This document shows positions 1 to 6,947 of a stretch of DNA of 20,963 bases, piece by piece (position 1 is the stretch's first letter; every line of letters starts with the position of its first letter). The position numbers were made by a program, and so were the translations under genes. The stretch comes from UBA940 sp031548515 (GTDB taxonomy: Bacteria; Bacteroidota; Bacteroidia; Bacteroidales; Rikenellaceae). The stretch spans positions 1-20,963 of the forward strand of contig JAVBRB010000011.1 in assembly GCA_031548515.1 (NCBI GenBank), written 5' to 3'. Below the pieces are notes generated by a model. The model had not been told where the DNA came from, ran no database searches, and saw only the letters and a program-made list of their open reading frames with translations.

Positions 1-175
1 TGTAGAACGGGTGCGAGGTGTTGGAGATTTCCATCTTATACACGGGATAGGTTTCGCCGTTCACTTCGATGGTTTCTTTTGTCGAAACGGCGGACCTTGT
101 CAAAAACACATGATCATTGGACATGTCTTTGAATGCTACGATTCTGTAAGCGTCCGGATGAATTCCCTTTTTCAT
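1..175 (-). CDS. rpmE2: 50S ribosomal protein L31 type B, 5' part (cut by window edge)
   Basis: The first 58 codons read from an ATG at 175 toward the left edge. The N-terminus is MKKGIHPDAYRIVAFKDMSN, and the visible part ends in the ISNTSHPFY block typical of L31 in Bacteroidetes. L31 is a small protein of the large ribosomal subunit near the central protuberance. The visible part has no CxxC zinc motif, which fits the zinc-independent type B (C-) form; that form is about 80-85 residues, so roughly the last 25 are outside the window. No Shine-Dalgarno is visible before the ATG, as is usual in this phylum. A TATCTTTG -7 box lies about 115 bases upstream, giving a long leader. The family call is secure. 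Confidence 0.95.
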   Translation of the reverse strand, partial: MKKGIHPDAYRIVAFKDMSNDHVFLTRSAVSTKETIEVNGETYPVYKMEISNTSHPFY

Positions 176-211
176 AAAAAAATGATTTTTTATGATTTTC
201 GTCCTCGCCTC

Positions 212-236
212 AGCAATATGAGCAAGCTCCATTGCT
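212..236 (-). promoter_or_regulatory. Hairpin in rpmE2 leader (candidate L31 autoregulatory leader)
   Basis: AGCAAT (212-217) pairs with ATTGCT (231-236), and GAGC (220-223) faces GCTC (226-229), giving a compact stem-loop in the transcribed leader of rpmE2. Ribosomal protein genes, including L31 in other phyla, are often autoregulated through leader structures. Applying that to this hairpin is an inference from its position and pairing only. Confidence 0.35.
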
Positions 237-291
237 TCCGGCTAGTCGAAAATTCATTGTGTTTTTCTATTAAATAGTTTGTATCGGACCG

Positions 292-299
292 CAAAGATA
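292..299 (-). promoter_or_regulatory. Bacteroidetes -7 box for rpmE2
   Basis: Read on the minus strand this is TATCTTTG, a perfect match to the Bacteroidetes -7 consensus TAnnTTTG. Transcription would begin near 285 and leave a leader of about 110 bases before the rpmE2 ATG. I could not place a convincing -33 TTTG element. Confidence 0.65.
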
Positions 300-432
300 A
301 ACAAAATTATCAATTAAGGTGACGATCCACAATTTTTTATTCGTACCTGCCGGACTTACCTTCCTCCGCTTTGACGGCGCCAGCCAGCAGCAGGCCCACC
401 TGCTCCGGTCGGTTAATCCGGAAGGAAGAGGA
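300..432. other. Gene-free stretch between the rluB-like gene end and the rpmE2 promoter
   Basis: This region lies downstream of the pseudouridine synthase stop and upstream of the rpmE2 promoter. It contains a 6-bp hairpin, AGCAGG (389-394) with CCTGCT (399-404) around CCCA. A looser outer pairing joins the CCTTCC run near 359-366 to GGAAGG near 420-427. There is no T-tract, so a factor-independent terminator is not well supported. The plus-strand reading frame that starts at 319 and runs into the pseudouridine synthase gene is an antisense shadow. Confidence 0.4.
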
Positions 433-1797
433 TTACTCGTATCTTCCGGATTTGAGCATCGAGACCTCCTGATCGGTCAGGAAACGCCACTGCCCGCGCT
501 TGAGGTTCTTTTTGGTCAATCCGGCGAAATAGACGCGGTCGAGCTTATGTACCCCGTAGCCCAACTCTTCGAAGATGCGGCGGACGATACGGTTGCGCCC
601 CGAGTGTATTTCGATCCCCACCTCCTTGCGGTTGTCGGGCTTCACGAAATCCACCGCATCGGGAATTATCACCCCGTCGTCGAGGTCTATTCCGTCGCGC
701 GCACGCTGCAGGTCGAAGTTGGTGAGCGGCCTTTCGAGTGTCACCTGGTACACCTTGCGCTTGTTGTGCGACGGGTGGGTCAATTTCTCTGTCAGGTCGC
801 CGTCGTTGGTCAGAAGTAACACCCCGACACTGCTCTTGTCGAGCCTTCCGACGGGATATATGCGCTCTTCGCAGGCGTTCTTCACGATATCCATCACCGT
901 TTTCTCGGCGTGCGGATCGTCGACCGAAGTGACATAGCCCTTCGGTTTGTTCATTATGATGTAGACCTTTTTCTCGTTGCTGAGAAGTTCGCCTTTCAGG
1001 CGGATTTCGTCGCCGGGTTTCACTTTGACGCCCAATTCGGTAATGACCTGTCCGTTCACCGTCACGTCGCCTTTTGCAATGTATTCGTCGGCTTCGCGGC
1101 GCGAGCATTTGCCCGACATGGCGATATAGCGGTTGAGCCGTATCTCCTTGCCGCCGCTGGGCATATTGTAGCTCGGATAGAATTCGGGTTTCATGCCCGG
1201 GTCCATCACTCCATCAGGCTTCCTGGCCACAAAAGGTTTGCGCGCTCCATAAGGCTTTTTATCTCCGTATGGTTTCCTGTCGCCGTACGGTTTATCTCCG
1301 TACTGTTTCTTTTCACCGTAGGGTTTGTCTCCATACGGCTTTCTGTCGCCGTATGATTTTTTCTCATACGGACGATCGCCGTATGGTCTTCTGGCCTGAG
1401 CGTCGTAATTACTGCGCGGCTGGCGGTCGGACTGTCCGCTGTCCCAACGGTTGAAATCGCGTTCGGGTTTATCCTGCCTCGGTCCTCCGATAAATTTATT
1501 GTCCGACGAGAAATTGGGGTTGTACGAACGGCGTTCTCCCTGCGGTTTGTTATAGTTGCCGCCATCGTCCTGCCCGCGCCAACCCCCGGTCGTCTGCGGA
1601 TACGGCCGGTCTGTTTTCTCGTATTTGTTCTCATGGTTCTCGCGCGGCTGAAATGCCGGCCTGTCTGATGCGGGCCTGTCTGTCGTCGCCCTCGGGGAAC
1701 GCGTTACAGCTTCCACCGTGACGGTCCTTCTGCGCCTTTTGTCCTTTTGGAACGCCTCTATGCCGTCGTCTTTCTTTTTAAAATCGGAATCTCCCAT
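433..1797 (-). CDS. RsuA/RluB-family pseudouridine synthase with repetitive disordered N-terminus
   Basis: A 454-residue protein that should isomerise a specific uridine in rRNA (RluB-like on 23S, or RsuA/RluE-like). An S4 RNA-binding domain lies at about 218-265 (EIRLNRYIAMSGKCSRREAD). The catalytic domain follows at about 277-445, with the nucleophile Asp320 in GRLDKSSVGVLLLTNDGDL and the HSGRNRIVRRIFEELG block at 398-412. The first ~215 residues are unlike the bacterial core family: a basic stretch (KRRRR, 20-24), then Arg/Gly/Asn/Tyr-rich sequence, then about a dozen imperfect KPYGD/RKPYG units at 137-195. E. coli RluB is about 290 residues, so the extension is the main difference. It is probably a flexible RNA-binding tail. 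The exact rRNA target cannot be read from the sequence. The gene is divergent from the PatB-like gene. Confidence 0.92.
   Translation of the reverse strand: MGDSDFKKKDDGIEAFQKDKRRRRTVTVEAVTRSPRATTDRPASDRPAFQPRENHENKYEKTDRPYPQTTGGWRGQDDGGNYNKPQGERRSYNPNFSSDNKFIGGPRQDKPERDFNRWDSGQSDRQPRSNYDAQARRPYGDRPYEKKSYGDRKPYGDKPYGEKKQYGDKPYGDRKPYGDKKPYGARKPFVARKPDGVMDPGMKPEFYPSYNMPSGGKEIRLNRYIAMSGKCSRREADEYIAKGDVTVNGQVITELGVKVKPGDEIRLKGELLSNEKKVYIIMNKPKGYVTSVDDPHAEKTVMDIVKNACEERIYPVGRLDKSSVGVLLLTNDGDLTEKLTHPSHNKRKVYQVTLERPLTNFDLQRARDGIDLDDGVIIPDAVDFVKPDNRKEVGIEIHSGRNRIVRRIFEELGYGVHKLDRVYFAGLTKKNLKRGQWRFLTDQEVSMLKSGRYE
1213..1389 (-). repeat. Imperfect tandem repeat inside the rluB-like gene
   Basis: On the minus strand this encodes residues ~137-195, a run of near-copies of a 4-7 residue unit (YGDRKP, YGDKP, YGEKKQ, YGDKKP, YGARKP). 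At DNA level the plus strand shows the recurring word TCCGTA or GCCGTA followed by TGG/CGG TTT every 15-24 bases. Such arrays can change length by slippage or recombination; in-frame units would alter only the disordered tail. Confidence 0.85.
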
Positions 1798-1836
1798 TCG
1801 GATTTGTTTTTAAATTATAATGTTGGTTCTTCATCA

Positions 1837-1844
1837 CAAATGTA
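1837..1844 (-). promoter_or_regulatory. -7 box for the pseudouridine synthase gene
   Basis: The minus strand reads TACATTTG, matching TAnnTTTG, about 40 bases upstream of the ATG at 1797. It sits back to back with the plus-strand box at 1857-1864, so the two divergent genes would share a very short control region. No clear -33 element was found. Confidence 0.5.
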
Positions 1845-1856
1845 ACCTGATTTTTG

Positions 1857-1864
1857 TATTTTTG
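1857..1864 (+). promoter_or_regulatory. -7 box for the PatB-like gene
   Basis: TATTTTTG matches TAnnTTTG, 31 bases before the ATG at 1896. Transcription starting near 1870 rules out the upstream TTG (1854) as start codon and supports the ATG at 1896. Confidence 0.55.
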
Positions 1865-1895
1865 TTGTGCTCAATACCCAATAATTTTACAGGCG

Positions 1896-3077
1896 ATGCG
1901 GAAATTCAACTACAATTTTGATACCATTCCCGGCAGGGCGGATACGGACACCCTGAAATTCGACGTGCGCACGGAACTTTTCGGTCGTCCCGATGTTATT
2001 CCGATGTGGATCGCCGACATGGATTTCGAGTGTGCGCCCGCCATCGGCGAGGCCATCCGCGAACGGGCCGGGCATAATGTCTACGGCTATGATTTCGACG
2101 GCAGGCATTATGCAGGTTCGCTCACCGGCTGGCTCGAAAGGCGTTCGGGTTGGATGCTGGAACCCAAATGGCTGCGGTTCACACCGGGTGTGGTATCGGG
2201 GCTTGGCTTCGCGGTAAAGGCATTTACATCTCCGGGCGACGGCGTGGTGATACAGCCGCCTGTCTATCCTCCTTTCAAAGGCATGGTGGAGGCCAACGGG
2301 CGCAGGGTTGTCAACAATCCCCTGAAACCGGTCGGCGACAGTTTTGAAATAGATTTCGACGACCTGGACCGCAAGCTGACGGGCGCTCGTGCCATGATAC
2401 TTTGCAACCCGCATAATCCTGTGGGCCGCGTTTTCACGGAGGATGAACTGCGCCGCGTCGGGGAACTTTGCGTAAAGCACGACGTTATACTGATCTCTGA
2501 CGAGATTCACTCCGACCTTGTTTTCGCACCTCACAGGCAGGTTCACATAGCCACCCTTGACCCGCGTTTTGCCGAGCGTACGATAACTTTCGTCGCGCCG
2601 AGCAAAAGCTTCAACATCGCCGGGCTTGCGACTTCGGCGGGCATCATACCGTCGGAAAGAATGCGGGCGGATTGGGACAAAGAATATGACACGACCCGCG
2701 TCATCGGCGGAACTGTTTTCGGCCTGATCGCCATGCGTGCGGCCTACGGCCACTGCGAGGATTGGCTCGAAGAACTGCTTATCTACCTGAAGGGCAACAT
2801 AGACTATATCCGTTCGTTTATTGCCGAAAACATTCCGGCTGTGAGAACGCTGCGGCAGGAGGGGACTTACCTTATGTGGCTCGATTTCCGCGAACTGGGG
2901 ATGGGGCACCGGGAACTCATGGACTGGCTGCCCCGCGAAGCGGGACTGGGGCTGAACAGCGGGGTCGATTTCGGACGCGAAGGTGTCGGTTTCGCCCGCC
3001 TCAACGCCGCCACCAACCGTGCGACCATCGAAAAAGCGATGTCCCAACTGGAAGCGGCCGTGGAGAGATTGGGATAA
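1896..3077 (+). CDS. MalY/PatB-type PLP-dependent C-S lyase (cystathionine beta-lyase-like aminotransferase)
   Basis: A 393-residue fold-type I PLP enzyme. The N-terminal signature MRKFNYNFDTIPGR, followed by PMWIADMDFE, is characteristic of MalY/PatB proteins, which cleave cystathionine or cysteine conjugates to pyruvate, ammonia and a thiol. ILCNPHNPVGR (~167-177) is the PLP-fold asparagine loop, ISDEIHSDL (~195-203) carries the aspartate that pairs with the PLP nitrogen, and Lys237 in APSKSFNIAG is the Schiff-base lysine. Length and motif order are normal for the family. The start is set at the ATG at 1896 because a TTG 42 bases upstream overlaps the -7 box. The gene stands alone on the plus strand and converges on the glycosyltransferase gene. 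It probably acts in methionine or sulfur metabolism; a MalY-like regulatory side role cannot be judged. Confidence 0.92.
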   Translation: MRKFNYNFDTIPGRADTDTLKFDVRTELFGRPDVIPMWIADMDFECAPAIGEAIRERAGHNVYGYDFDGRHYAGSLTGWLERRSGWMLEPKWLRFTPGVVSGLGFAVKAFTSPGDGVVIQPPVYPPFKGMVEANGRRVVNNPLKPVGDSFEIDFDDLDRKLTGARAMILCNPHNPVGRVFTEDELRRVGELCVKHDVILISDEIHSDLVFAPHRQVHIATLDPRFAERTITFVAPSKSFNIAGLATSAGIIPSERMRADWDKEYDTTRVIGGTVFGLIAMRAAYGHCEDWLEELLIYLKGNIDYIRSFIAENIPAVRTLRQEGTYLMWLDFRELGMGHRELMDWLPREAGLGLNSGVDFGREGVGFARLNAATNRATIEKAMSQLEAAVERLG

Positions 3078-3128
3078 GCCTGCGACTGCCGGTGGTGCAG
3101 CTAAAATAAATCGCCGGAGGTGTTCCGC

Positions 3129-4136
3129 CTATTTTATCTCTCCCCAGCGCATGTTCTTGTTTTCGCGCATAATGCTCCATTTCAGATAGTTATACGAGTG
3201 GTAGAGGAGCGGCGTCCAGCGGCACGCGGCAAGGAACGGACGTGTCTTCGCGGCGGTGTTAGGATCGGCGGCGGCCTCGCGCCAGTAGCGGTGGAGCAGT
3301 GCGCGGTGCTTGCGGCGGAACTCCCTGCGCGACACACTGTCCTTATTGTAGCGGCGGTTCATTACCAAAAGGTAGCGTTCTTCATAAACCCGCCGTGCTT
3401 TCGTGGCAGCTGCCAGTTGCGGAAGCCTCTCCCGTTCTGCAAACCCGACGCGGTCGTCGAGCGCACCTGCAGCCCAGCGCACGTCGAAACCGCTGTTCAT
3501 CACGCTGCCCGGATGTATATAATGGTAATATAGCTTTTCGCGCACCACGGCTACGCACCCTGCGGCCCACAGGGTGTGGTGTACCACCATCTGGTCTTCC
3601 ATCGTGTATGAGCCGACCGGGAAACGCACGTCCGCCCACACATCGCGGCGGTAGAGTTTATCCCAAACGTATATGGTAGCCTCGGTGTAGAACGATTCGA
3701 GTATTTCGCGGCTGGAGAAGACTTTCACCGGCTGCTGCGGAGGTGTCGGCAGGTTTTCTCCGTCGCCCTTCGCGAAACGGCAGTGGGCGATGCCGCAGTC
3801 ATTGTCAAGGCACATCCCGAGCAGGCGTTCGAGCATCCCCGGAGCGTAGAAATCGTCGTTGTCGCAGAATGCGATGAACTCCCCGAAAGCCGCTTCGATA
3901 CCGTCGTTGCGTGCGGCCGAAACTCCTCCGTTGGGCTTGTGGATCACCCTGACGCGTCCGTCCCGAGCCGCGTATGCGTCGCAGATAGCCGGACTGCCGT
4001 CGCGCGAGCCGTCATCCACCAACAATACCTCTATATTACGATATGTCTGTGCAAGTATTGAATCGACGCACCGTGCCAGAAATTTTTCCGCGTTATAGAC
4101 CGGAACGATGACAGATATTAAATAGCCATCAGTCAT
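3129..4136 (-). CDS. Family 2 glycosyltransferase
   Basis: A 335-residue GT-A fold inverting glycosyltransferase. The domain starts at residue 7 (ISVIVPVYNAEKFLARCVDS), with DDGSRDGS at 41-48, the donor-binding NGGVSAARNDGI at 69-80 and the metal-binding region CDNDDFYAPG at 91-100 in place of a classical DxD. The C-terminal part, rich in Arg and aromatics, resembles capsule/LPS sugar transferases. An in-frame ATG at 4187 directly abuts the upstream stop, but those extra 17 codons are translated from a dispersed hairpin repeat. The ATG at 4136 has a strong AGGAGG seven bases upstream and sits right before the domain, so I prefer it. It is last in a minus-strand cluster after a methyltransferase and a CvfB-like gene. 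The acceptor sugar is unknown; a role in surface glycan synthesis is inferred. Confidence 0.9.
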   Translation of the reverse strand: MTDGYLISVIVPVYNAEKFLARCVDSILAQTYRNIEVLLVDDGSRDGSPAICDAYAARDGRVRVIHKPNGGVSAARNDGIEAAFGEFIAFCDNDDFYAPGMLERLLGMCLDNDCGIAHCRFAKGDGENLPTPPQQPVKVFSSREILESFYTEATIYVWDKLYRRDVWADVRFPVGSYTMEDQMVVHHTLWAAGCVAVVREKLYYHYIHPGSVMNSGFDVRWAAGALDDRVGFAERERLPQLAAATKARRVYEERYLLVMNRRYNKDSVSRREFRRKHRALLHRYWREAAADPNTAAKTRPFLAACRWTPLLYHSYNYLKWSIMRENKNMRWGEIK

Positions 4137-4140
4137 GAAT

Positions 4141-4184
4141 TCCCCTCCTGTGGAAGGGTGGCTTGAAGAGACGGGGTGGTTTGC
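4141..4184. repeat. GC-rich REP-like hairpin repeat, copy A
   Basis: The core on the minus strand is CACCCTTCC, a short centre, then GGAGGGG (4142-4160). It is followed by a GGCTTGAAGAGACGGGGTGG tail (4159-4178). The core matches copy B at 15064-15092 and, more loosely, copy C at 5957-5981. Short intergenic repeats of this look, with CCCCTCC/GGAGGGG arms and a GACGGGGTGG tail, recur in many bacterial genomes. The translation NHPVSSSHPSTGGEF is therefore repeat-derived rather than protein-derived. Confidence 0.6.
4142..4149 (-). promoter_or_regulatory. Strong Shine-Dalgarno that decides the glycosyltransferase start
   Basis: On the minus strand AGGAGGGG precedes the ATG at 4136, with seven bases between AGGAGG and the ATG. 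Such a strong site is unusual here, since most genes in the window have none. It lies inside the repeat at 4141-4184, so the ribosome-binding site appears to come from the repeat. Confidence 0.6.
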
Positions 4185-4187
4185 CAT

Positions 4188-4958
4188 TCAATTTTTCTCT
4201 CCCATATAAAACAAATCAAATGCCTGGTCGCCGACCGGAGCCAGACGGTAATCGTCGATCGTAATGCCGGCCGTAAGTTCCTTGTTGTCTTTCAGCAGGC
4301 GGCGTCGGTTTATGCGGTTTGCCACATCGTAGGGGATACGCAGCATCCAGCGCGGCAACCACTGCTGCAGTTTCAGTGGATCGAGACACGCCACACGCTC
4401 CACATTGCGGCGGTTTTTCTCGTAATAGTCCATCACCCTGCTGTTGCCGAAGATACCCAGGCCTTCCACATTATCGAAATGGCACTCCATCAGATTGGTG
4501 AATTCGCCGGGCGTGTATTCACGTACATGCCATGGATTGCGGGTGAGCGACATCCGTGAGTTGGGCGTGGTGATCATGAATTTCCCGCCGTGTTTCAGCA
4601 CACGGTTCACCTCGGCAAGGAATGCGAAATCATCCTTTATGTGTTCGATGACCTGAAAAGAGATAACCCAATCGAAGGTGTTTGAGGGATAATCGATGGG
4701 CGGAACCCTCATCTGTTGGAAATTGACATTCCCGTATTCGCCGAAATCCAGATTCGGCTGATGCTTGTCGACAGTAACGAACGTCGATGCGTACGGGGAT
4801 ATCAGTTCTACGCCGTACCCGCTTCCGGTGCCTATCTCGAGTATGTTTCCGCTAACGCGCGAAGCGGCTTCGCGATATGCGAGCAGCGAACGCTGGTATA
4901 CGAAATTGTCGCTGGGGTCGCGATGCGAAACCCTCTCTGCCGTATTCAGTCTTTTCAT
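4188..4958 (-). CDS. Class I SAM-dependent methyltransferase (Methyltransf_11 type)
   Basis: A 256-residue Rossmann-fold methyltransferase. Motif I is ILEIGTGSGYGVEL (39-52 from this start), the acidic residue binding the SAM ribose is in VTVDKH (~62-67), and FDWVISFQVIEHI followed by EVNRVLKHGGKFMITTPN covers motifs II-III. The start is placed at the ATG at 4958. A GTG at 4988 would add ten residues (MRIIKNRFPK) and remains possible. The gene lies between the CvfB-like gene and the glycosyltransferase, all on the minus strand with short gaps, so it is probably co-transcribed. Pairing with a glycosyltransferase suggests a sugar or lipid-linked glycan as substrate, but small-molecule substrates such as quinones are not excluded by sequence. 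Confidence 0.88.
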   Translation of the reverse strand: MKRLNTAERVSHRDPSDNFVYQRSLLAYREAASRVSGNILEIGTGSGYGVELISPYASTFVTVDKHQPNLDFGEYGNVNFQQMRVPPIDYPSNTFDWVISFQVIEHIKDDFAFLAEVNRVLKHGGKFMITTPNSRMSLTRNPWHVREYTPGEFTNLMECHFDNVEGLGIFGNSRVMDYYEKNRRNVERVACLDPLKLQQWLPRWMLRIPYDVANRINRRRLLKDNKELTAGITIDDYRLAPVGDQAFDLFYMGEKN

Positions 4959-5001
4959 TTTCGGAAACCGGTTCTTAATAATCCGCACCGACTGTTGCCG
5001 G

Positions 5002-5841
5002 TCATGATTTTATTAACTTCGTTTCGGTGTCGCTTACGGCGACATCACCGCGCTTCATCAGCATTCCGAGCGAGCGTTTGAAGACTTTCTTGCTCATGGC
5101 GGTCAGCTTCGCCACCTCTTCCGGGGTGCTTCTATCACCTATGGGAAGCAACCCTCCCCCCTGCTTTATCAATGCCAGCAGGCGTTCGGCGGCATCTTTC
5201 ACCTCGTCGTAACCCTGTTTCTGGACGGCTACGTCGATGCGCTTGTCTTCGGTTACGCGCCTAACGAAACCAGTAAGCCGGTCGCCGGTCCGTATTCTCG
5301 AGAAGAGCTGGTTTTTGTAGAGCATTCCCCAGTGTCGATTGTTGACAATGACGCGCCAGCCTATGTCGCTTTCCGACGCGGCGGTCAGGTCGACCTGCTG
5401 GCCCGGTATGACGCTTATTTCGTCGTTCGCAACAACGCTTTTGAGTTTCATCGAAGCGACGCATCTGCCCGTCACCGAGTCTTCGTAAAGATAGACCAGG
5501 TATTTGTGTCCCACGATCACGCCGCCTTGCTGGTTGCGGTTGGGCAGGAAGAGGTCTTTGGCCGTCAATCCCCAGTCGAGGAACGCCCCGTGAAGATTTT
5601 TGTCGACGACCTGCATCAAGGCAATGTCGCCTGTTACGGCAACGGGTTCTTCCGTAGTCGCAACGAGCCGGTCTTCAGAGTCGTGGTAAACGAATACCCT
5701 CTTCATGTCGCCCACCTGATCCTTCAGCGAAACGTAGCGGTTGGGCAGCAGCACTTCGTCGCCATCTTCGTTTGTGAGATAGAGTCCGAAATCGGAAATC
5801 CGGCCTACCGTCAGTTCGTGGTATCGTCCAGCGTGAATCAT
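5002..5841 (-). CDS. CvfB-like S1 RNA-binding protein
   Basis: A 279-residue protein of the CvfB/YitL family: several S1-like OB folds followed by a C-terminal winged helix. It opens with MIHAGRYHELTVGRISDFGL and DEVLLPNRYV, the usual first S1-like domain. Further S1 domains follow at about 65-135 (GAFLDWGLTAKDLFLP) and 145-210 (GMLYKNQLFSRIRTGDRLTG). The C-terminal ~60 residues (TPEEVAKLTAMSKKVFKRSL) match the family winged helix. CvfB binds RNA and affects virulence gene expression in staphylococci; in Bacteroidetes its role is not established. The family length is about 280-300 residues, so it is complete. It is first in the minus-strand cluster with the methyltransferase and glycosyltransferase; a functional link to them is not evident. 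Confidence 0.88.
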   Translation of the reverse strand: MIHAGRYHELTVGRISDFGLYLTNEDGDEVLLPNRYVSLKDQVGDMKRVFVYHDSEDRLVATTEEPVAVTGDIALMQVVDKNLHGAFLDWGLTAKDLFLPNRNQQGGVIVGHKYLVYLYEDSVTGRCVASMKLKSVVANDEISVIPGQQVDLTAASESDIGWRVIVNNRHWGMLYKNQLFSRIRTGDRLTGFVRRVTEDKRIDVAVQKQGYDEVKDAAERLLALIKQGGGLLPIGDRSTPEEVAKLTAMSKKVFKRSLGMLMKRGDVAVSDTETKLIKS

Positions 5842-5956
5842 TAACGTATGTTTACTTGCCGGGTATGACTACCCTGATTAATTACAATTATACTCATGGA
5901 TTCCATCCAACTCCCTGAAAAACGTTAATGATCCAAGAGTTCGATCACTCTCCCAG

Positions 5957-5981
5957 ACCCTCCGCTACGGTTAGAGGAGGG
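5957..5981. repeat. GC-rich hairpin repeat, copy C
   Basis: CCCTCC (5958-5963) and GGAGGG (5976-5981) form the arms around a GCTACGGTTAGA centre. Over 25 positions it matches copy B (15065-15089) at 21. Both copies are also accompanied by the word TTCGATCAC: here at 5940-5948, and in copy B on the minus strand beside the arm. It sits in a divergent promoter region, so termination is not its obvious role. Confidence 0.6.
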
Positions 5982-6034
5982 ATTTTGTTGAATAATTTAT
6001 TTTCGCAAAGCTACGAAAATAGGCGGCATTTAAC

Positions 6035-6042
6035 TATTTTTG
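6035..6042 (+). promoter_or_regulatory. -7 box for the tauE-like gene
   Basis: TATTTTTG matches TAnnTTTG and is followed by GC, as in many Bacteroidetes promoters. It overlaps the TTG at 6040 that opens the reading frame, which argues that translation starts further downstream. Confidence 0.55.
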
Positions 6043-6129
6043 CACGGAATAATTGAGGAAATAGCGGAGCGGAACTGCGCTCAGTACCCCCTATATTCCA
6101 TTTTTTATCATTCATTTTTCATTTGCAAT

Positions 6130-6915
6130 TTGGACCTTAACCTCAGCATAATCGTAATTCTGGTATTGTCGGGTATCGCCGTCGGGTTCATCAATACGCT
6201 CGCCGGCGGAGGTACGGTCATCTCGCTTACGATATTCATGGCACTCGGGATGCCGGTGCAGGTCGCCAACGGCACCAACCGTATTTCGATAATAATGCAG
6301 GATTTCACATCGACGGCCACTTTCATGAAGAAACGGATGGTCGACTGGCGCAGTGCGCTGAAATTATGCATACCATCGGTGATAGGCGCGGTAATAGGCT
6401 CGCAGATAGCGGTCACCATAGACCCGCGCATATTTCATATATGCCTCGGGATAGTGCTGGTGGGCGTTCTGATATTTACACTGATCGGAGACAAACTCGT
6501 TAAACGCCGGGGGGTGTCGGTCATCACGATAAAACCTATACATTACTTCATATTTTTCCTGATCGGCCTCTACACGGGCTATGTGTTCGTAGGCATGGGC
6601 TACATGGTGCTTTTGGTGACTATGGGCATGATGCACCTCAACATAGTCGCGGCGAATGTGGTCAAGGCCATGATTCTGTTCGTGGTGATGCCGTTTTCGC
6701 TGCTGGTGTTCATCATCCACGGCGACGTCAACTACATCGTCGGGCTGATCCACGGCATGGGCAATGTGATAGGGGCTTTCCTTGCGTCGCATTACGCCAT
6801 CGGCTGGGGAACCAAATTCCTGAAATGGTTCATGGTCGTGGTCGTGCTTTTCTGCCTCGCCGACCTTACAGGACTCATTTCGATCCGCGACTGGGTGCTG
6901 GCGATATTAAAATGA
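6130..6915 (+). CDS. TauE/SafE-family membrane transporter
   Basis: A hydrophobic inner-membrane protein of about 261 residues with seven to eight predicted helices, typical of the TauE/SafE (DUF81) sulfite or organosulfonate exporter family. The signature GFINTLAGGGTVISL sits in the first helix, and the second half repeats the pattern (GLYTGYVFVGMGYMVLL). The family normally starts just before helix 1, as in MDLNLSIIVILVLSGIAVGF, so a TTG at 6130 is chosen. No ATG exists before the third helix region, and the earlier TTG at 6040 lies in the promoter box and would add 30 mostly polar residues. The start is the weak point of this entry. The gene stands alone, converging on valS across a degenerate inverted repeat. 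The substrate cannot be inferred. Confidence 0.85.
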   Translation: MDLNLSIIVILVLSGIAVGFINTLAGGGTVISLTIFMALGMPVQVANGTNRISIIMQDFTSTATFMKKRMVDWRSALKLCIPSVIGAVIGSQIAVTIDPRIFHICLGIVLVGVLIFTLIGDKLVKRRGVSVITIKPIHYFIFFLIGLYTGYVFVGMGYMVLLVTMGMMHLNIVAANVVKAMILFVVMPFSLLVFIIHGDVNYIVGLIHGMGNVIGAFLASHYAIGWGTKFLKWFMVVVVLFCLADLTGLISIRDWVLAILK

Positions 6916-6947
6916 TCTGATGGTTAACGGGTGGTCCTGAGTTTCCT

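Larger units (their letters stand above)
5842..6129. other. Intergenic region between cvfB-like and tauE-like genes
   Basis: This divergent spacer holds a small hairpin, GGGTA (5861-5865) with TACCC (5870-5874), in the expected leader of the CvfB-like gene. It also contains repeat copy C (5957-5981) and a plus-strand -7 box (6035-6042). Between 6043 and 6129 the tauE-like frame is open but contains no ATG and no hydrophobic segment consistent with a start. A TATAATTG (minus strand, near 5887-5894) is a one-mismatch -7 candidate for the CvfB-like gene. Confidence 0.5.

Noticed and set aside
319..819. Plus-strand reading frame across the end of the pseudouridine synthase gene
   Set aside because: It is the complement of conserved catalytic-domain codons and shows no recognisable domain.
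1213..1389. Regularly spaced repeats suggestive of a CRISPR array
   Set aside because: The units are short, imperfect, in frame and have no unique spacers; they encode the KPYGD tail.
1887..3047. Long antisense reading frame (386 codons, minus strand)
   Set aside because: It mirrors the PatB-like gene codon by codon; the plus-strand protein has clear family motifs, and the antisense product has none.
3102..3136. Possible terminator between the convergent PatB-like and glycosyltransferase genes
   Set aside because: TAAAATA and TATTTTA pair, but the GC-rich interior does not form a consistent stem, so I could not support it.
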